DNA of 32,697 bases from Kofleriaceae bacterium (GCA_013368795.1 JABFXX010000357.1:1-32697); one strand, 5' to 3'. Numbered from the stretch's first letter, positions 16,378-28,308 are shown. Notes: generated from the letters alone by a model not told the origin. Numbers and translations are program-made.

Positions 16378-18957
16378 CTAGAAGAAGTTGCCGATCGTGA
16401 ACTCGAAAACCAGGGGATCTTCGCCCGGTTGCGCGTCGAGCGGGATACCCCACTCGAACCGGAGCGGACCGATCGGCGAGATCCAGCGGAAGCCGAAACC
16501 GACACTCTTGCGGATACCGGCGGTGAGCGACTCGGGGAAGCGGAAGCACGGGTCGAACTGGATCGGTACCGACGAGTTCTTCCGCTGCAGGCCGGAGCAG
16601 TAGCGGCTCTCGAGGTTGTACGCGTTACCCATGTCGTAGAACACGACGCCGGAGATGCCGACCTTCTTGAACAGCGGGAACTCGATCTCGCTGTTCCAGA
16701 TGAGCTGCATGTTGCCGCCGAGCGGGATGCCACCGGGCGTGAGGTTCTGGTTCGGATCGCCTGCCTGCTGCGTGAGCAGGCGCGGGCCGAGCGACAGCGG
16801 CGCGTAGCCGCGGATGTTGTAGATACCGCCGACGAGGTAGCGCTCGCTGATCGGTACGCCGAGCGGATCGGTCGAGGTCGTCACGCCGATCTCGGCATTG
16901 AGCTTGAGGACGAACGGTCCCCAGAGCGGCCGGTAGTGGCGGGCGAAGCCGCCCCAGCGGATGAACTTGTTCTCGCTGCCCGTGTACTGGCTCGCGTACT
17001 CCGCGAAGAGCGAGTGGTAGAAGCCGCCCGTCGGGAACAGGCGGTTGTTACGCGAGTCCCACGAGATCGACGCACGCACCGACGAGGTGATGCCGCCGCG
17101 GAACAGGTTCGCGACCGTGTTCGCCTGCGTCGGCAGCGTCGTCGCGCCGAGCGTCGTCACGCCGCCCGAGCCCTGCGTGATGCTGACGTTCTCGAGCTTG
17201 TAGGTGAGGAACGCGCGGACGTCGCGGATCGTCGACCCGAAGTCGAAGAACGGCGTGAGCGCGTAGCCCCACGTCAGCGTGCCACCCGAGGCGTTGCGGT
17301 AGAACGAGCCGAAGCCGCGGCTCTGGTTGTAGAGGTCGAACGCGAACGTCCACTGCGTGTCGAGGAAGTACGGCTCGACGAAGCGGAGGAGGAACAGCTG
17401 GCGGAGCGAGCTGATCTGCGCCTGCAGCGCGAGGGTCTGGCCGCGGCCGAACAGGTTGTTCTGCGAGATCTGCGCCTGGGCGATGAAGTTCTCGACCGAC
17501 GAGAAGCCGGCGCCAATCTGGAACGTGCCGGTCGGCCGCTCGGTCACCTCGACGTTGACCTCGACGAACTCGTCGGAGCTGCCGCGCTTGGTCGAGACGA
17601 CGACGTTCTCGAAGAAGCCGAGCGCCATGACGCGGCGCTTGGAGACCTCGAGGTTCGTGTTGTTGAACAGCTCGCCCTCGGAGATCTTCATCTCGCGACG
17701 GATCACCTTGTCGCGCGTCTTCGAGTTGCCGCGGATGTTGATGCGCTCGAAGTAGGCGCGCTTGCCGCGCGAAACCTCGAACGTCAGGCTGATCTGCTTC
17801 TTGTCGAGGTCGACCTTCGTCAGCGGCAGGACGTTCGCGTAGGCGTAGCCCTGGTCCTGATAGAACGCGGACAGGTTCTCGCGGTCCTCGGCGATCTTGG
17901 TGCGCGAGAACGTCATGCCCGGGCGGACCTTCACCTTCTCGAGGTTCTTGGGCGCACCGCCGATCAGGTCGCCTTTGAAGTTGACCGCACCGATCGTGAA
18001 GATCGGTCCCTCGTCGATCGGGATCGAGAGGTACATGTACTGCTTGTCGCGCGACAGCCGCAGCTGCGGCGTGCCGACCTTGACGTTCGCGTAGCCCTTG
18101 TCCCAGTAGTGCGCCGAGACGAGCAGCAGGTCGCGCTCGAACGCCTCCTGCGAGTAGGTGCCCGAGTCGTTGAGGAACGACAGCGCATCGGCGCGACGCG
18201 TGGCGATCGAGCCGCGCAGCTCGTCGTCGCTGATGTTGTTGTTGCCGATGAACTGGACCTCGCGGATCTTGACCTTGGCCTTCTCGTCGATCTTGAACCA
18301 GACGTCGACCTCGGCCTCGTTGACCGGCTTGATCTCGTAATCGACCGTCGCGAGGTAGAACCCCTTCTGGACGTAGAGGTCCGCGATCTTGTCGCGGTTC
18401 TTCTTCACCTTCGAGATGTCGACGATCGCGTCGAGCTCGAGGTCGAGCACCTCGTTGATCTTGTCGAGGCCCATCTCGGCGTTGCCCGCGATGAGCACCT
18501 TGCGGATCGCCGGCTTCTCCTTGACCGCGAACGTCAGCGTCAGTGCGCCGCTCGGGCCGACCTCGCCTTCGACATCGATGTCGGCGAAGAAGCCCATCTT
18601 CCACATCGCGCGGAGGTCCTCGCGCAGCTTCGTCGCGTCGAGCAGCGTGCCCGGCTTGCTGAGCAGCTGGACGCGGATCGCGTCGTCCTCGACCTTGCGG
18701 TTACCGCGGAACTGGACGCGCTCGATCGGCCTGCCCTGCCACGACACGCCACCACCCGACGGCGGAGGCGTCTGCTGCGGCCCCTGCGGCTGCGACGGCG
18801 CTGGCTGGGCCGGGCCCGCTGGCGTCGTGCCGCCACCGGTCGGTCCTCCCGGCTCGGTCGGCGTTGGCGCCGGCACCGGTTCGGGGGAAGGCTGCGCGAA
18901 CAACGTCGCCGGCAAGGCGATCGCGACGATGACGAGTCCGACCAGCGCGCGCTTCAC
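16378..18957 (-). CDS. bamA: BamA, outer-membrane protein assembly factor
   Basis: This is an 859-residue Omp85 protein. A signal peptide (to about residue 22) leads into a Pro/Gln/Gly-rich stretch (about 23-70), longer than in Escherichia coli. Five POTRA domains follow, beginning at [12 protein letters not shown] and ending near [11 protein letters not shown]. The 16-stranded barrel contains the loop-6 motif IRGY (the family's VRGF) and ends in ...FTIGNFF with a C-terminal Phe as the barrel signal. It inserts barrel proteins into the outer membrane. Translation starts at GTG 18957, overlapping the lolD stop (GTGA). The coupling of lolD to bamA fits joint production of lipoprotein and barrel export machinery. 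Confidence 0.96.
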   Translation of the reverse strand: MKRALVGLVIVAIALPATLFAQPSPEPVPAPTPTEPGGPTGGGTTPAGPAQPAPSQPQGPQQTPPPSGGGVSWQGRPIERVQFRGNRKVEDDAIRVQLLSKPGTLLDATKLREDLRAMWKMGFFADIDVEGEVGPSGALTLTFAVKEKPAIRKVLIAGNAEMGLDKINEVLDLELDAIVDISKVKKNRDKIADLYVQKGFYLATVDYEIKPVNEAEVDVWFKIDEKAKVKIREVQFIGNNNISDDELRGSIATRRADALSFLNDSGTYSQEAFERDLLLVSAHYWDKGYANVKVGTPQLRLSRDKQYMYLSIPIDEGPIFTIGAVNFKGDLIGGAPKNLEKVKVRPGMTFSRTKIAEDRENLSAFYQDQGYAYANVLPLTKVDLDKKQISLTFEVSRGKRAYFERINIRGNSKTRDKVIRREMKISEGELFNNTNLEVSKRRVMALGFFENVVVSTKRGSSDEFVEVNVEVTERPTGTFQIGAGFSSVENFIAQAQISQNNLFGRGQTLALQAQISSLRQLFLLRFVEPYFLDTQWTFAFDLYNQSRGFGSFYRNASGGTLTWGYALTPFFDFGSTIRDVRAFLTYKLENVSITQGSGGVTTLGATTLPTQANTVANLFRGGITSSVRASISWDSRNNRLFPTGGFYHSLFAEYASQYTGSENKFIRWGGFARHYRPLWGPFVLKLNAEIGVTTSTDPLGVPISERYLVGGIYNIRGYAPLSLGPRLLTQQAGDPNQNLTPGGIPLGGNMQLIWNSEIEFPLFKKVGISGVVFYDMGNAYNLESRYCSGLQRKNSSVPIQFDPCFRFPESLTAGIRKSVGFGFRWISPIGPLRFEWGIPLDAQPGEDPLVFEFTIGNFF

Positions 18958-19793
18958 GACTGCACTTCCTTCTCGTGGTCCTGGCGTGCGTCGCGCTCGT
19001 CCTGTTCGGGCGCGCTCGCCTCCGAGGGATGCGTTCCGCGGTAGCCGGTCGGCGCTTCCTCGACCAGGCGTCCGCCGTCGACCATGCGGAGCTTGCGAGG
19101 CATGAGCTGCGCGAGCTCCGGGTTGTGCGTGACGACGAGCAGCGTCGACCCACGCTCACTGTTGAGGTCGAGGAACAGCTGGTGAATCGCCTCGCCGGTC
19201 GAGCGATCGAGGTTGCCGGTCGGTTCGTCGGCAAGGAGCAGCGACGGCTCGAGCACCATCGCGCGAGCGAGCGCGACGCGCTGCTGCTCGCCGCCCGACA
19301 GCTCGCTCGGCCGGTGCGTCAGGCGGTGCGAGAGGCCAACGCGGCCGAGGATGTCCTTGGCGCGGGCGCGCGCGACCGGGACCGAAACCTTCTGGATCAA
19401 GGCCGGCATCATCACGTTCTCGATCGCCGTGAACTCCGGCAAGAGGTGATGGAACTGGAACACGAAGCCGATCCGGCGATTGCGGAACTCGGCGAGCCGC
19501 GACGCGCCCATCATCGTCAGCTCCTCGCCGTCGAACCGGATCGAGCCCGAGGTCGGCAGGTCGAGCGTGCCGAGGATCTGCAGGAACGTCGATTTGCCGA
19601 CGCCCGAGGCGCCGACGACGGCCACCATGTCGCCCGGGTTCAGGACGAGATCGACGTCCTGGAGGACCGGCAGGGCCTGGCCGTTGTGGATGTACGCCTT
19701 GCCGAGCTTGCGGACCTCGACCCGAGCGCCGCGCGCGCGGAGAGGGGTCACATCAGGCTGACGAGAAGGCTCCAGATCCGGCGCGTCGGTCAC
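18954..19793 (-). CDS. lolD: LolD lipoprotein-export ATPase
   Basis: This is a 279-residue ABC ATPase. It has Walker [10 protein letters not shown], the Lol-typical Q-loop stretch [16 protein letters not shown], signature [15 protein letters not shown], Walker [13 protein letters not shown] and H-loop VTHN. It powers release of outer-membrane lipoproteins from the inner membrane together with a LolC/E-type permease, whose gene is upstream on the same strand but separated by a barrel gene. Extensions of about 20 residues at the N-terminus and about 30 charged residues at the C-terminus exceed the usual 230 or so. The start is GTG 19793 with TAGGAA upstream; a promoter lies at 19815-19843. Confidence 0.93.
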   Translation of the reverse strand: MTDAPDLEPSRQPDVTPLRARGARVEVRKLGKAYIHNGQALPVLQDVDLVLNPGDMVAVVGASGVGKSTFLQILGTLDLPTSGSIRFDGEELTMMGASRLAEFRNRRIGFVFQFHHLLPEFTAIENVMMPALIQKVSVPVARARAKDILGRVGLSHRLTHRPSELSGGEQQRVALARAMVLEPSLLLADEPTGNLDRSTGEAIHQLFLDLNSERGSTLLVVTHNPELAQLMPRKLRMVDGGRLVEEAPTGYRGTHPSEASAPEQDERDARQDHEKEVQS

Positions 19794-19814
19794 AAAATTC
19801 CTAAGAGGCGCAGG

Positions 19815-19843
19815 ACCTTACTTTCGGGGCCTGCGAGTGTCAA
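19815..19843 (-). promoter_or_regulatory. sigma70-type promoter of the lolD-bamA-skp-fabZ unit
   Basis: On the minus strand a perfect -35 TTGACA (19838-19843) is followed after exactly 17 nt by TAAGGT (19815-19820) as -10, placing the transcript start about 15 nt upstream of the lolD GTG. An imperfect inverted repeat (CGCAGG...CCTGCG, 19809-19834) overlaps the spacer and -10 and could be an operator or a 5' hairpin. Confidence 0.6.
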
Positions 19844-19863
19844 CGCGCGTTCCGACCTATGCC

Positions 19864-19883
19864 GCGGGCAATCGGTTGCCCGC
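19864..19883. terminator. perfect 8-bp hairpin downstream of the barrel gene
   Basis: GCGGGCAA and TTGCCCGC pair perfectly around a TCGG tetraloop, 18 nt after the stop of the minus-strand barrel gene. There is no T-run in that direction (a TTTTT lies on the other side), so the terminator call is tentative. It separates the barrel transcript from the lolD promoter. Confidence 0.4.
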
Positions 19884-19901
19884 CGGGATCGGGAGTTTTT
19901 G

Positions 19902-20453
19902 TCAGAGCGAGACGGTCGCGCCGAGGGTCCAGACGCGCGAGGTCAGGCCGAACTCCATGTTCTCGCGCTGCGGGCTCGAGGTCTTCGCATGCTCGATCGT
20001 GTAGTCGACGAAGATCGAGCCCGCGACGGCTCCGAGGTCGACGCGGTACTCGAACCCGCCGCCGACAAGGAAGCCCGCGCCCGAGAACGTGCTGTCGTAG
20101 TCGGTCCGGTCGACCGAGCTGTACTGGATGCCGGCTCGCCCGAATGCTTCGAAGTTGCTTGCGAGCGGGAAGTTGAGCTTTCCGGCGAGTGCCAGCGAGG
20201 TCCACGTGTACGGGTGATCGAGCCGGTACATGTCGGCCCTCGAGATGAGGCCCTCGACCGCGACTCGAGCGAACGAATAGCCGACATGGAACCGTCCGCT
20301 CCGTCCATCCTCTTTCATCTCGAGGTCACCGGATGTTGCCGGACTGGGCCCGATGCCGAGCCCCAGGTACGTACCGGCCGATGCAGCCGGAGCGGAAGCG
20401 GCGACGAGGACCAGAGCGAGAGCCGTGCGCGACATGGTGGGCACATCGAGCAT
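19902..20453 (-). CDS. small outer-membrane beta-barrel protein (OmpW/OmpA-type size)
   Basis: This is a 183-residue protein. ATG 20453 was chosen because AGGTGG lies 8 nt upstream; ATG 20435 is an alternative without such a site. The signal peptide (core TALALVLVAASAPAASA) is followed by GTYLGLGIGPSP, then alternating strands such as GRFHVGYSFARVAVEGLI, YTWTSLALAGKLNFPL, EAFGRAGIQYSSVD, GAGFLVGGGFEYRV and VWTLGATVSL. This is the usual pattern of 8-stranded outer-membrane barrels. The function is unknown. It sits between the Lol permease and lolD and appears to be its own transcription unit, with hairpins on both sides. Confidence 0.75.
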   Translation of the reverse strand: MLDVPTMSRTALALVLVAASAPAASAGTYLGLGIGPSPATSGDLEMKEDGRSGRFHVGYSFARVAVEGLISRADMYRLDHPYTWTSLALAGKLNFPLASNFEAFGRAGIQYSSVDRTDYDSTFSGAGFLVGGGFEYRVDLGAVAGSIFVDYTIEHAKTSSPQRENMEFGLTSRVWTLGATVSL

Positions 20454-20589
20454 GCGGTGTGCCACCTAGTAAGTAATCGGAACAACGAGGGGCACGCTCA
20501 GAAACCTGTCACCGTTTCTTCACTACACCGCACATGTGTGACGCATCTCCGCGGGCACTCCTTCGACGCGTCGTCGAGGAGGGGTACCC

Positions 20590-20615
20590 AAACCGCGACA
20601 TCCTCGTCGCGGTTT
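20590..20615 (-). terminator. 10-bp perfect hairpin 8 nt after the Lol permease stop
   Basis: AAACCGCGAC and GTCGCGGTTT form a perfect stem around a 6-nt loop, with TTT closing the stem on each side. It lies directly behind the stop of the minus-strand LolC/E-type gene and upstream of the barrel gene, so it probably ends the lysS-lolC transcript. Confidence 0.6.
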
Positions 20616-20622
20616 CGGCCTG

Positions 20623-23115
20623 TCAGTGACGCATGCCGGCGGCGGGACGAACGCGGGCCGCGACGAGCGCCGGGTAGAACGTGGCAGCCATCGAGATCAG
20701 GACGCCGGCAGCCGCCGTGATGATCACCGACGACGTATCGACATGCACCGGCATCCGGTCGATGTAGTAGACGTCCGGGTTCAGCGGGATCCCGTACGCC
20801 TTGCCGAACCAGCACGCGAGCAGGCCCGTGCCGACGCCGAGGGCCGTGCCGACGATGCCGATCAGAAGGCCCTGGATCGCGAACACGAGCATCAGCGACA
20901 GGTCGCTCGCGCCGAGCGTCTTCAAGAGCGCGATCTCGCGCTGCTTCTCGACGACGACCATGATGAGGTTGCCGACGATCGAGAACGATGCGACGAGGAT
21001 CACGATCCCGAGGACGAGGAACATCGCGATCTTCTCGAGCTTGAGCGCCGAGAACAGCGAGCGGTTGAGCTCCTTCCAGTCCTGAACGCGGTACTGCGGG
21101 CCGAGCGCGGTGCGGAGCTTCGCAACGTACTCGTCGGTATCGTCGGGATTCGTGATCCGGACCTCGATGCCGTCGACAACGTCGCCGCGATCGAGGAAGT
21201 CGGTCAGCGAATCGAGCGTGACGTAGACGAACTTGAGGTCGTACTCGTACATCCCGGTGAAGAACTCGCCGGCGACGCGGTAATCGCGCGTGAACGGAAT
21301 CGGCGTGCCGGTCGCGTCGGGGTTCGACGGATCGGAGAGCGGCGAGACGACGCGGACTTCCTCGCCGGTATAGAGATGCGTCTGCTTGCGCAGCTCGCGA
21401 CCGATGAGCACGCCTGGCAGCGACTGCGTACGGCGCGACAACGACGGCTGATCGATCGGTACGTCGATCACCTTGATCGTGTCGAGATCGGACTCGACCT
21501 TGCCGCTGTAATCGATCGGCGGCTCCTCGGTCGTCACGAGATCCTCCGGCGGCGGATCGACGACCGGCGCAGCGCTCCCGACAACCGCGGACGCGTCGCC
21601 GCCAAAGATGTCCGCCGGCGGCGGCGGCATCGGGCCCGGATCCTCGATCGGCTGCTGCGGATCGACCGCGCCCTGGTCGTCCGAGCCCGCGCTCGGCCCA
21701 GCGTCACTCGGCTCGCCCGCACCGGGCTGCGAGAAGTCGATCGGCTCGCCACGCTCGGGGATGTCAGGCGGCGGCGGGTCGACGACCGCGCTGCCCTTCC
21801 CTGCCCCCTGCTGCGGGATCTCGAGGTCGCGCGAGTCCTCGACGAGCGGCTCGAGGCGATCGAGCGCCTCCTTGTCGGCTCCGAGGCTGTCGACGAGCTT
21901 GGTGACCTTGCCGACGGTCGCCGGGTCGATGCCCTTGATGATGACGGGCATGCCGTTGTTGTTCGCGGCGATGACGACCTCGCTGGTCGCGTACGGCGTC
22001 GACGCGACCACGCCCGGCACCTTGTCGATACGCGCCTTCAGCTCGCGCCAGTTCGAGATGTCGCTCGATTCGGCGGTCTCGGAGGCCGTGACCTGGATGT
22101 GTGCGTTCGAGCCGAGGATCTTCTGGCGCAGATCGGTCTCGAAGCCGCTCATCACCGAGAGCACGCAGACGAGGGCGCCCGTTCCGATCCACACGCCGAC
22201 GAGCGGCACCGTCGTGAAGAACGAGAACACGTAGCGAAGCAGCCCGACGATGATCGAGTAGTAGAGGAGCACGAAGCCGATCACCATCGCGATCAGCGTC
22301 GCGCGCGCGAGCGCGTACATCGCCTCGGGCTGGAGCTTCAGCGGGTTCGCCCGCGTGATGAGCGTGTTCTGGACGACGAGGCTCGCGACCGCGACGAACA
22401 GCGCGAGGAAGAAGAAGAACAGGACGACGCGGCTGACGCGGTGGTGGCGCGCCATCAGATAGCGCCACGCGACGAACGACTTGAACCCGACGCCGATCGT
22501 CAGGTCGTTCCGCTTGCCGACCGCAGACTGCGGCTTCGCGAGCCCGTGCTCGGCGTTGAGGAGGCGCAGCGTGCCGCGCACGAGCAGCATGAAGCCGAGG
22601 AAGACCGGACCGTACGCGACGATGTACGTACCGCCCGACTTCGAGACGGAGTTGTACGTGAGCAGCGTGATGACGATGCCCGCGATGATCCCGACCACAC
22701 CCAGCGTCATCTCGATCGCGGCGCGGATCCGGCGCCGGCGGCGCGTCGCGATCACGACCTGAGTGTCGGTCTGGAGCGGCAGCTCGCCGACGTAGCCGAG
22801 CGTGCGGTCCGCACGCTTCTCGGCCATCGCCTCCTCGAGCATCGCGCTCTGCGCGCCGAACACCGCCCACACGAACAGCCAGCGCGGCAGGCGGCGGTTG
22901 CCGAACCGCAGCACGCCGTCGATCGCGAACAGGAGCGAGAAGAGGAACGGGATGACGGCGAGGTAGCCGATCCACACGGCCACCGCCGCCTCCTCGGAGC
23001 GGAGCGAGAAGAAGATGGCCGCCGCCAGCACCATGCCGCCGACGCCGAATGCGACCTGCCGCGTCGCCTTCTTGCGGCGCGTCTTCTCGTCATCTCGTTC
23101 GTCGCGGTCGTCCAC
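20623..23115 (-). CDS. LolC/LolE-type lipoprotein-release permease with large extra membrane region
   Basis: At 830 residues this protein is about twice the usual LolC/E length. The conserved parts are [10 protein letters not shown] (214-223), TM with [23 protein letters not shown] (318-340), a periplasmic domain, and the FtsX-type C-terminus with helices near 694-720, 740-770 and 795-820, including [15 protein letters not shown] (723-737). Unusual parts are about four extra membrane helices before residue 190, two more between FVAWRYL and the canonical first helix (229-250, 271-295), and a Pro/Asp/Gly-rich insert at about 435-540 in the periplasmic domain. With LolD it should release lipoproteins to the outer-membrane route. 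Only one LolC/E-type gene is visible, so a homodimer (LolF-like) is possible. The start is GTG 23115 with GGAG upstream, 13 nt after lysS. Confidence 0.85.
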   Translation of the reverse strand: MDDRDERDDEKTRRKKATRQVAFGVGGMVLAAAIFFSLRSEEAAVAVWIGYLAVIPFLFSLLFAIDGVLRFGNRRLPRWLFVWAVFGAQSAMLEEAMAEKRADRTLGYVGELPLQTDTQVVIATRRRRRIRAAIEMTLGVVGIIAGIVITLLTYNSVSKSGGTYIVAYGPVFLGFMLLVRGTLRLLNAEHGLAKPQSAVGKRNDLTIGVGFKSFVAWRYLMARHHRVSRVVLFFFFLALFVAVASLVVQNTLITRANPLKLQPEAMYALARATLIAMVIGFVLLYYSIIVGLLRYVFSFFTTVPLVGVWIGTGALVCVLSVMSGFETDLRQKILGSNAHIQVTASETAESSDISNWRELKARIDKVPGVVASTPYATSEVVIAANNNGMPVIIKGIDPATVGKVTKLVDSLGADKEALDRLEPLVEDSRDLEIPQQGAGKGSAVVDPPPPDIPERGEPIDFSQPGAGEPSDAGPSAGSDDQGAVDPQQPIEDPGPMPPPPADIFGGDASAVVGSAAPVVDPPPEDLVTTEEPPIDYSGKVESDLDTIKVIDVPIDQPSLSRRTQSLPGVLIGRELRKQTHLYTGEEVRVVSPLSDPSNPDATGTPIPFTRDYRVAGEFFTGMYEYDLKFVYVTLDSLTDFLDRGDVVDGIEVRITNPDDTDEYVAKLRTALGPQYRVQDWKELNRSLFSALKLEKIAMFLVLGIVILVASFSIVGNLIMVVVEKQREIALLKTLGASDLSLMLVFAIQGLLIGIVGTALGVGTGLLACWFGKAYGIPLNPDVYYIDRMPVHVDTSSVIITAAAGVLISMAATFYPALVAARVRPAAGMRH

Positions 23116-23128
23116 GTCGGTACTCCAA

Positions 23129-24796
<1,668 letters not shown>

Positions 24797-24832
24797 GGCG
24801 GCGGACCTTACCACCTGTGCTATCACGCGGAC

Positions 24833-26245
24833 ATGCTTAGGCTCGCTCTCCTCGTCTGCCTCCTCGCCGCCGCCTGCAAGGGAGACAAGCCATCCCCGAG
24901 CAAGCAGCCCTCCGGAGGCAGCCAGGCGCCCGCGCCGGTCGCCGCCAGCACGTGTGGCAAGGCCGTCGCGAAGGGTCCGATCGCGTGGTTCGAGGATGAC
25001 TACGCGGCGGCACTCGCCTGCGCGAAGGAGCAGAAGAAGCCGCTCGTGATCGACATGTGGGCACCGTGGTGCCACACGTGCATCTCGATGCAGACGACGG
25101 TGTTCCTGGACCCGTCGCTGAAGGAGATCGCCGACAAGTACGTGTGGGTCGCGCTCGACACCGACCGCGAGGAGAACGCCGCGGCCGTCGGCAAGCTGTC
25201 GCGCTCGGCGATGCCGACGTTCTACGTGATCGGTCCCGACGAGGCCGTGCTGTCGCGCTTCGTCGGCGCGGCGACGGTCGCGCAGTTCAAGGAGTTCCTC
25301 GACGCGGGAACGCGCGCGATGATCGGCGGCACCGATGCCGGCGACGCGCACCTCACGACGGCACAGCGCGCGCTCGCGAAGGGCGATCTCGAGAGCGCCG
25401 AGTCCGAGCTCGTCGCCGCGCTCGAGACCGCGCCGACCGCGTGGATTCGTCGCCAGGAAGCCATCTACACGCTCCAGATGACGAAGCAGAAGCGCGGCGA
25501 CACGAAGGGCTGCGTCGACCTCAGCGAGCAGTACATGCCGCAGGTCGGCCAGACCGCGATCGCGACGAACTTCTGGGCGGCCGCGTTCGAGTGTGCAGGC
25601 CAGCTCGCGAAGGATGCCAAGGGCGAGGCCGCGCGCGCGGCGAAGGTCCGCGAGGATGCGGTAAAGCGCCTCGCCGCCGTGCTCGACGACCAGGAAGCGC
25701 CGCTGTCCGTCGATGATCGCGTCGAAGGCCTCGGCTATCTGCGCGACGCGCAGGACGAGCTCGGCAAGAAGGCCGAGGCGAAGGCGACCGCCGAGCGCGC
25801 GAAGAAGATCGTCGACGACGCGACGGCGAACGCGAAGACGCCGTTCGAGAAGATGACGTTCATCTGGCCGCGCGCCGACATCTACGCGTACCTCGGCAAG
25901 CCGCTCGATCTCGTCGCCGACTACGAGGCGCTCGCGGCGCAGCTGCCGAAGGAGTACGACCCGCCGGCGCGCCTGGGCTGGCTCTACATGAAGGCCGGCA
26001 AGCTCGCCGAGGCCGCGACGTGGACCGACAAGGCGATCGCGCTCGCCTACGGTCCGCGCAAGGCGCGCGTGCTCGCCCAGCGCGCCGAGATCGCCGCGGC
26101 GGCGAAGGACAGGGACGCGGAGAAGAAGTACCGCACCGAGGTCGTGAAGCTGTGGGAGTCGCTCCCCGAGGGCCAGAAGTCGGCCGACAGCCTCGCGAAG
26201 GCGCAGGCCGCGCTCGCCGCGATCGACGCGCCCGAGAAGAAGTAG
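24833..26245 (+). CDS. thioredoxin-like lipoprotein with C-terminal TPR-type helices
   Basis: This is a 470-residue protein. The signal peptide ends LAAAC (Cys15), giving a lipid anchor. Residues 50-165 are a thioredoxin fold of the DsbD-C/thiol-disulfide interchange kind: [10 protein letters not shown], active-site Cys80-His-Thr-Cys83, and the cis-proline segment [10 protein letters not shown]. The rest (about 170-470) is helical with TPR-like repeats ([42 protein letters not shown]). The role is probably thiol-disulfide exchange in the envelope, with the repeats recruiting partners. It is divergent from lysS with only 36 bp between starts. Two more thiol-related genes follow on the same strand. 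Confidence 0.82.
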   Translation: MLRLALLVCLLAAACKGDKPSPSKQPSGGSQAPAPVAASTCGKAVAKGPIAWFEDDYAAALACAKEQKKPLVIDMWAPWCHTCISMQTTVFLDPSLKEIADKYVWVALDTDREENAAAVGKLSRSAMPTFYVIGPDEAVLSRFVGAATVAQFKEFLDAGTRAMIGGTDAGDAHLTTAQRALAKGDLESAESELVAALETAPTAWIRRQEAIYTLQMTKQKRGDTKGCVDLSEQYMPQVGQTAIATNFWAAAFECAGQLAKDAKGEAARAAKVREDAVKRLAAVLDDQEAPLSVDDRVEGLGYLRDAQDELGKKAEAKATAERAKKIVDDATANAKTPFEKMTFIWPRADIYAYLGKPLDLVADYEALAAQLPKEYDPPARLGWLYMKAGKLAEAATWTDKAIALAYGPRKARVLAQRAEIAAAAKDRDAEKKYRTEVVKLWESLPEGQKSADSLAKAQAALAAIDAPEKK

Positions 26246-26343
26246 AGAACGACCTCGTAATCGACCGTTCACGTCGGGGGAGTCGACAGAACCGACAGTC
26301 CAAGTGGCTGCAATGTCGTCGGTTCCGACGCTCCGCGCGTGGT

Positions 26344-26366
26344 CCGGCCCTTGAAATGAGGGCCGG
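26344..26366 (+). promoter_or_regulatory. hairpin covering the ribosome-binding site of the downstream gene
   Basis: A perfect 8-bp stem (CCGGCCCT / AGGGCCGG, loop TGAAATG) ends 1 nt before the ATG at 26368. Its right arm contains the only ribosome-site candidate (GAGGG), and an alternative ATG (26356) lies in the loop. When folded, it would hide the ribosome site. It could be a translational control element. Confidence 0.45.
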
Positions 26367-26367
26367 C

Positions 26368-27138
26368 ATGCTCAAGACGCTTCGCCTCGCTCTCTTCACC
26401 CTCCCCACTCTCCCCTTCGTGATGGGCGCCCAGGGCGACGGCTGCGCCGCCGGCTCGGCATCGCCCGCACCCGACGTCCGCGGTACGTGGAACATCGCGT
26501 ACGACGACACGATCGGGATCGAGGTGAAGATCGGCGGCGCCGTCTACAACGCCGAGCTCGGCGCCGCGGGCGGCTCGTTCACGATCAACCACGAGGGCAA
26601 GCCGTACACGTTCGACCTCGACTGCGGGCGGCCCGACGTCGTGTGCCCGAGCGAGGCGTGGCCGGATCGCGTCGTCATCGAGCAGCGCGACTCGATGAAG
26701 CAGCACCAGATGGTCGTCAACCTGCCGCAGCAAGCGTGCATGGGCGCGCTGATGAAGCCGGCGCCCGGCACCTGCGGCATCGGCACGTCGAACCCGAACT
26801 GCGATCTCGTGTGCGATGGCGGCGTGACCGTGAAGACGACGGAGCACTTCGGCGTGATCGGCGAGGCCGGCGAGACGTTCCGTCTCTACCTCGGCGGCGG
26901 CATCGTCACGAACGGCATCAACTGCGCGATGCTCGGCTACTCGGTCGCCGACGCGCAGCTCGACAACGTCGGCGACAAGGGCGTCGACTGGGAAGCGACC
27001 GGCATGAGCGCGGGCCTCGTCACGATCGGCTACTCGGGCGCGTGCCTGTTCGCCGGTCAGGTCGACGGAACGAACCAGGCGGTGCTCGTCGGCGCCGAGC
27101 TGAAGTTCACGACGGGCTTCACGGGCGAGAAGCAGTAG
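26368..27138 (+). CDS. secreted cysteine-rich protein of unknown function
   Basis: This is a 256-residue protein from ATG 26368 (GAGGG 6 nt upstream); ATG 26356 adds four residues. The N-terminus ([20 protein letters not shown]) looks like a Sec signal. The remainder has nine cysteines: one in GDGC, a pair in [11 protein letters not shown], then QACMG, GTCGIG, a pair in NCDLVC, INCAMLG and GACLFAG. Beta-strand patterns such as [25 protein letters not shown] and [13 protein letters not shown] suggest a compact beta-rich fold. I recognise no family. Its position between a thioredoxin-like lipoprotein gene and a VKOR-DsbA fusion gene suggests it may be a disulfide-bonded substrate, but this is inference. 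Confidence 0.7.
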   Translation: MLKTLRLALFTLPTLPFVMGAQGDGCAAGSASPAPDVRGTWNIAYDDTIGIEVKIGGAVYNAELGAAGGSFTINHEGKPYTFDLDCGRPDVVCPSEAWPDRVVIEQRDSMKQHQMVVNLPQQACMGALMKPAPGTCGIGTSNPNCDLVCDGGVTVKTTEHFGVIGEAGETFRLYLGGGIVTNGINCAMLGYSVADAQLDNVGDKGVDWEATGMSAGLVTIGYSGACLFAGQVDGTNQAVLVGAELKFTTGFTGEKQ

Positions 27139-27158
27139 GGGTGGAGCGCGTCTGTGCC

Positions 27159-27179
27159 CGAGGACCTGCAAAGTCCTCG
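27159..27179 (+). terminator. 7-bp hairpin after the cysteine-rich gene
   Basis: CGAGGAC and GTCCTCG pair around CTGCAAA, 20 nt after the stop. No T-run follows, so it could instead be part of the leader of the next gene. Confidence 0.35.
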
Positions 27180-27221
27180 TAGGGTGGAATTCCCGCGCGG
27201 CCGAGGTAGGTTAGCGCTCCC

Positions 27222-28220
27222 ATGGGTAAGCGGTTCCTCGGCGTCGTCGCGCTCGTCGCCGCCGTGATTGGCCTCGGCGCGTCGATCGCGAGCCTCGTCG
27301 ACTACTTCGGCGCGGAGCCGACGTTCTGTGCCGAGAGCGGCTGCGCGACGGTCCGCGCGTCGGCGTGGGCGCATCCGCTCGGCATTCCGATGCCGGTGAT
27401 CGGCATCGTCTACTTCACGCTGATGATCGTGCTCGCGTTCGCGGCGCGGCCGCGCGTGCGCATGCTGCTCGGCGCGCTCGGCGGCGCCGCCGCGATCGGC
27501 CTCATCGTCCTCCAGGGCGCCGTGATCGGCTCGTGGTGCAAGCTCTGCATGGTTGCCGACCCCGCGGCGATCGTATCGGCGATCGCCGTGCTCGCCGGCG
27601 CAGCGACGCTGCGGCTGACCTGGCGCGCGAGTGCGCTCCTGCCCGCGCTCGCGCTCGTCGTGCTGTCGCTCGGCCTGTGGACGCACGCCGAGCTCTCGGA
27701 TCTCCCGCGCAACGCGCCGCCGTCGGTGATGGCCGAGCAGCGCCCCGGCATGGTCACGATCGTCGAGTACGTCGACTTCGAGTGCCCGTTCTGCCGCGCG
27801 CTCGACAAGAAGCTCTCCGAGGCGCTCGCCAAGACCAAGCGAAAGGTTCGCATCGTGCGGCGCATGGTGCCGCTGCCGAGCCACGCGCATGCGGTGCCTG
27901 CGGCGATGGCGTGGTGCGCGGCCGACGCGCAGGGCAAGGGCGAGGCGATGGCAAAGGCGCTGTTCGCGGCGGCGCCCGAGACGCTGACGCCTGCCGGCTG
28001 CGAGGCGCTCGCGGTCGCCCTCGGCTGCGACGTGATGAAGTATCGCGAGACGTTCGCGAGCGCCGAGCTGCGCGCGCGGATCGAGGGCGACATCGCCGAC
28101 GCGCGGGCGGCGGGCCTCGAAGGATTCCCGCCGATCTTCATCGGGACGCAGCGGTTCGAGGGCAGCGATCACTCGGCGGCGACCCTGCTCGCCGCGATCG
28201 AGCGCGGCGAAGGCCGCTAG
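27222..28220 (+). CDS. VKOR-DsbA fusion, disulfide-bond-forming protein
   Basis: This is a 332-residue protein. The N-terminal half is a vitamin K epoxide reductase domain with four to five membrane helices, the loop cysteine pair Cys36/Cys41 (FCAESGC) and the quinone-side active site Cys106-Lys-Leu-Cys109 (GSWCKLCMV). The C-terminal half is a DsbA-like thioredoxin domain with Cys188-Pro-Phe-Cys191 (DFECPFCRAL) and the cis-proline segment GFPPIFIG near 295-302. Such fusions replace DsbB plus DsbA: the VKOR part passes electrons from the thioredoxin domain to quinone, and the latter oxidises secreted proteins. The linker runs from about 157 to 176. It should be the main oxidase for this thiol-handling gene group. 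Confidence 0.9.
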   Translation: MGKRFLGVVALVAAVIGLGASIASLVDYFGAEPTFCAESGCATVRASAWAHPLGIPMPVIGIVYFTLMIVLAFAARPRVRMLLGALGGAAAIGLIVLQGAVIGSWCKLCMVADPAAIVSAIAVLAGAATLRLTWRASALLPALALVVLSLGLWTHAELSDLPRNAPPSVMAEQRPGMVTIVEYVDFECPFCRALDKKLSEALAKTKRKVRIVRRMVPLPSHAHAVPAAMAWCAADAQGKGEAMAKALFAAAPETLTPAGCEALAVALGCDVMKYRETFASAELRARIEGDIADARAAGLEGFPPIFIGTQRFEGSDHSAATLLAAIERGEGR

Positions 28221-28254
28221 CCTGATCGTGATCGTGGACGTGATCGGCCCCCCT

Positions 28255-28308
28255 GATCGTGGCCGTGCACGTGCACGGGAACGCTCCCCTGATCGTGGCC
28301 GACACCGT
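28255..28308 (+). repeat. left arm of 54-bp imperfect inverted repeat
   Basis: It matches the reverse complement of 28456-28509 at 46 of 54 positions by hand alignment. The first 19 and last 15 bases are identical. Weaker similarity continues outward to about 28226. Confidence 0.8.
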
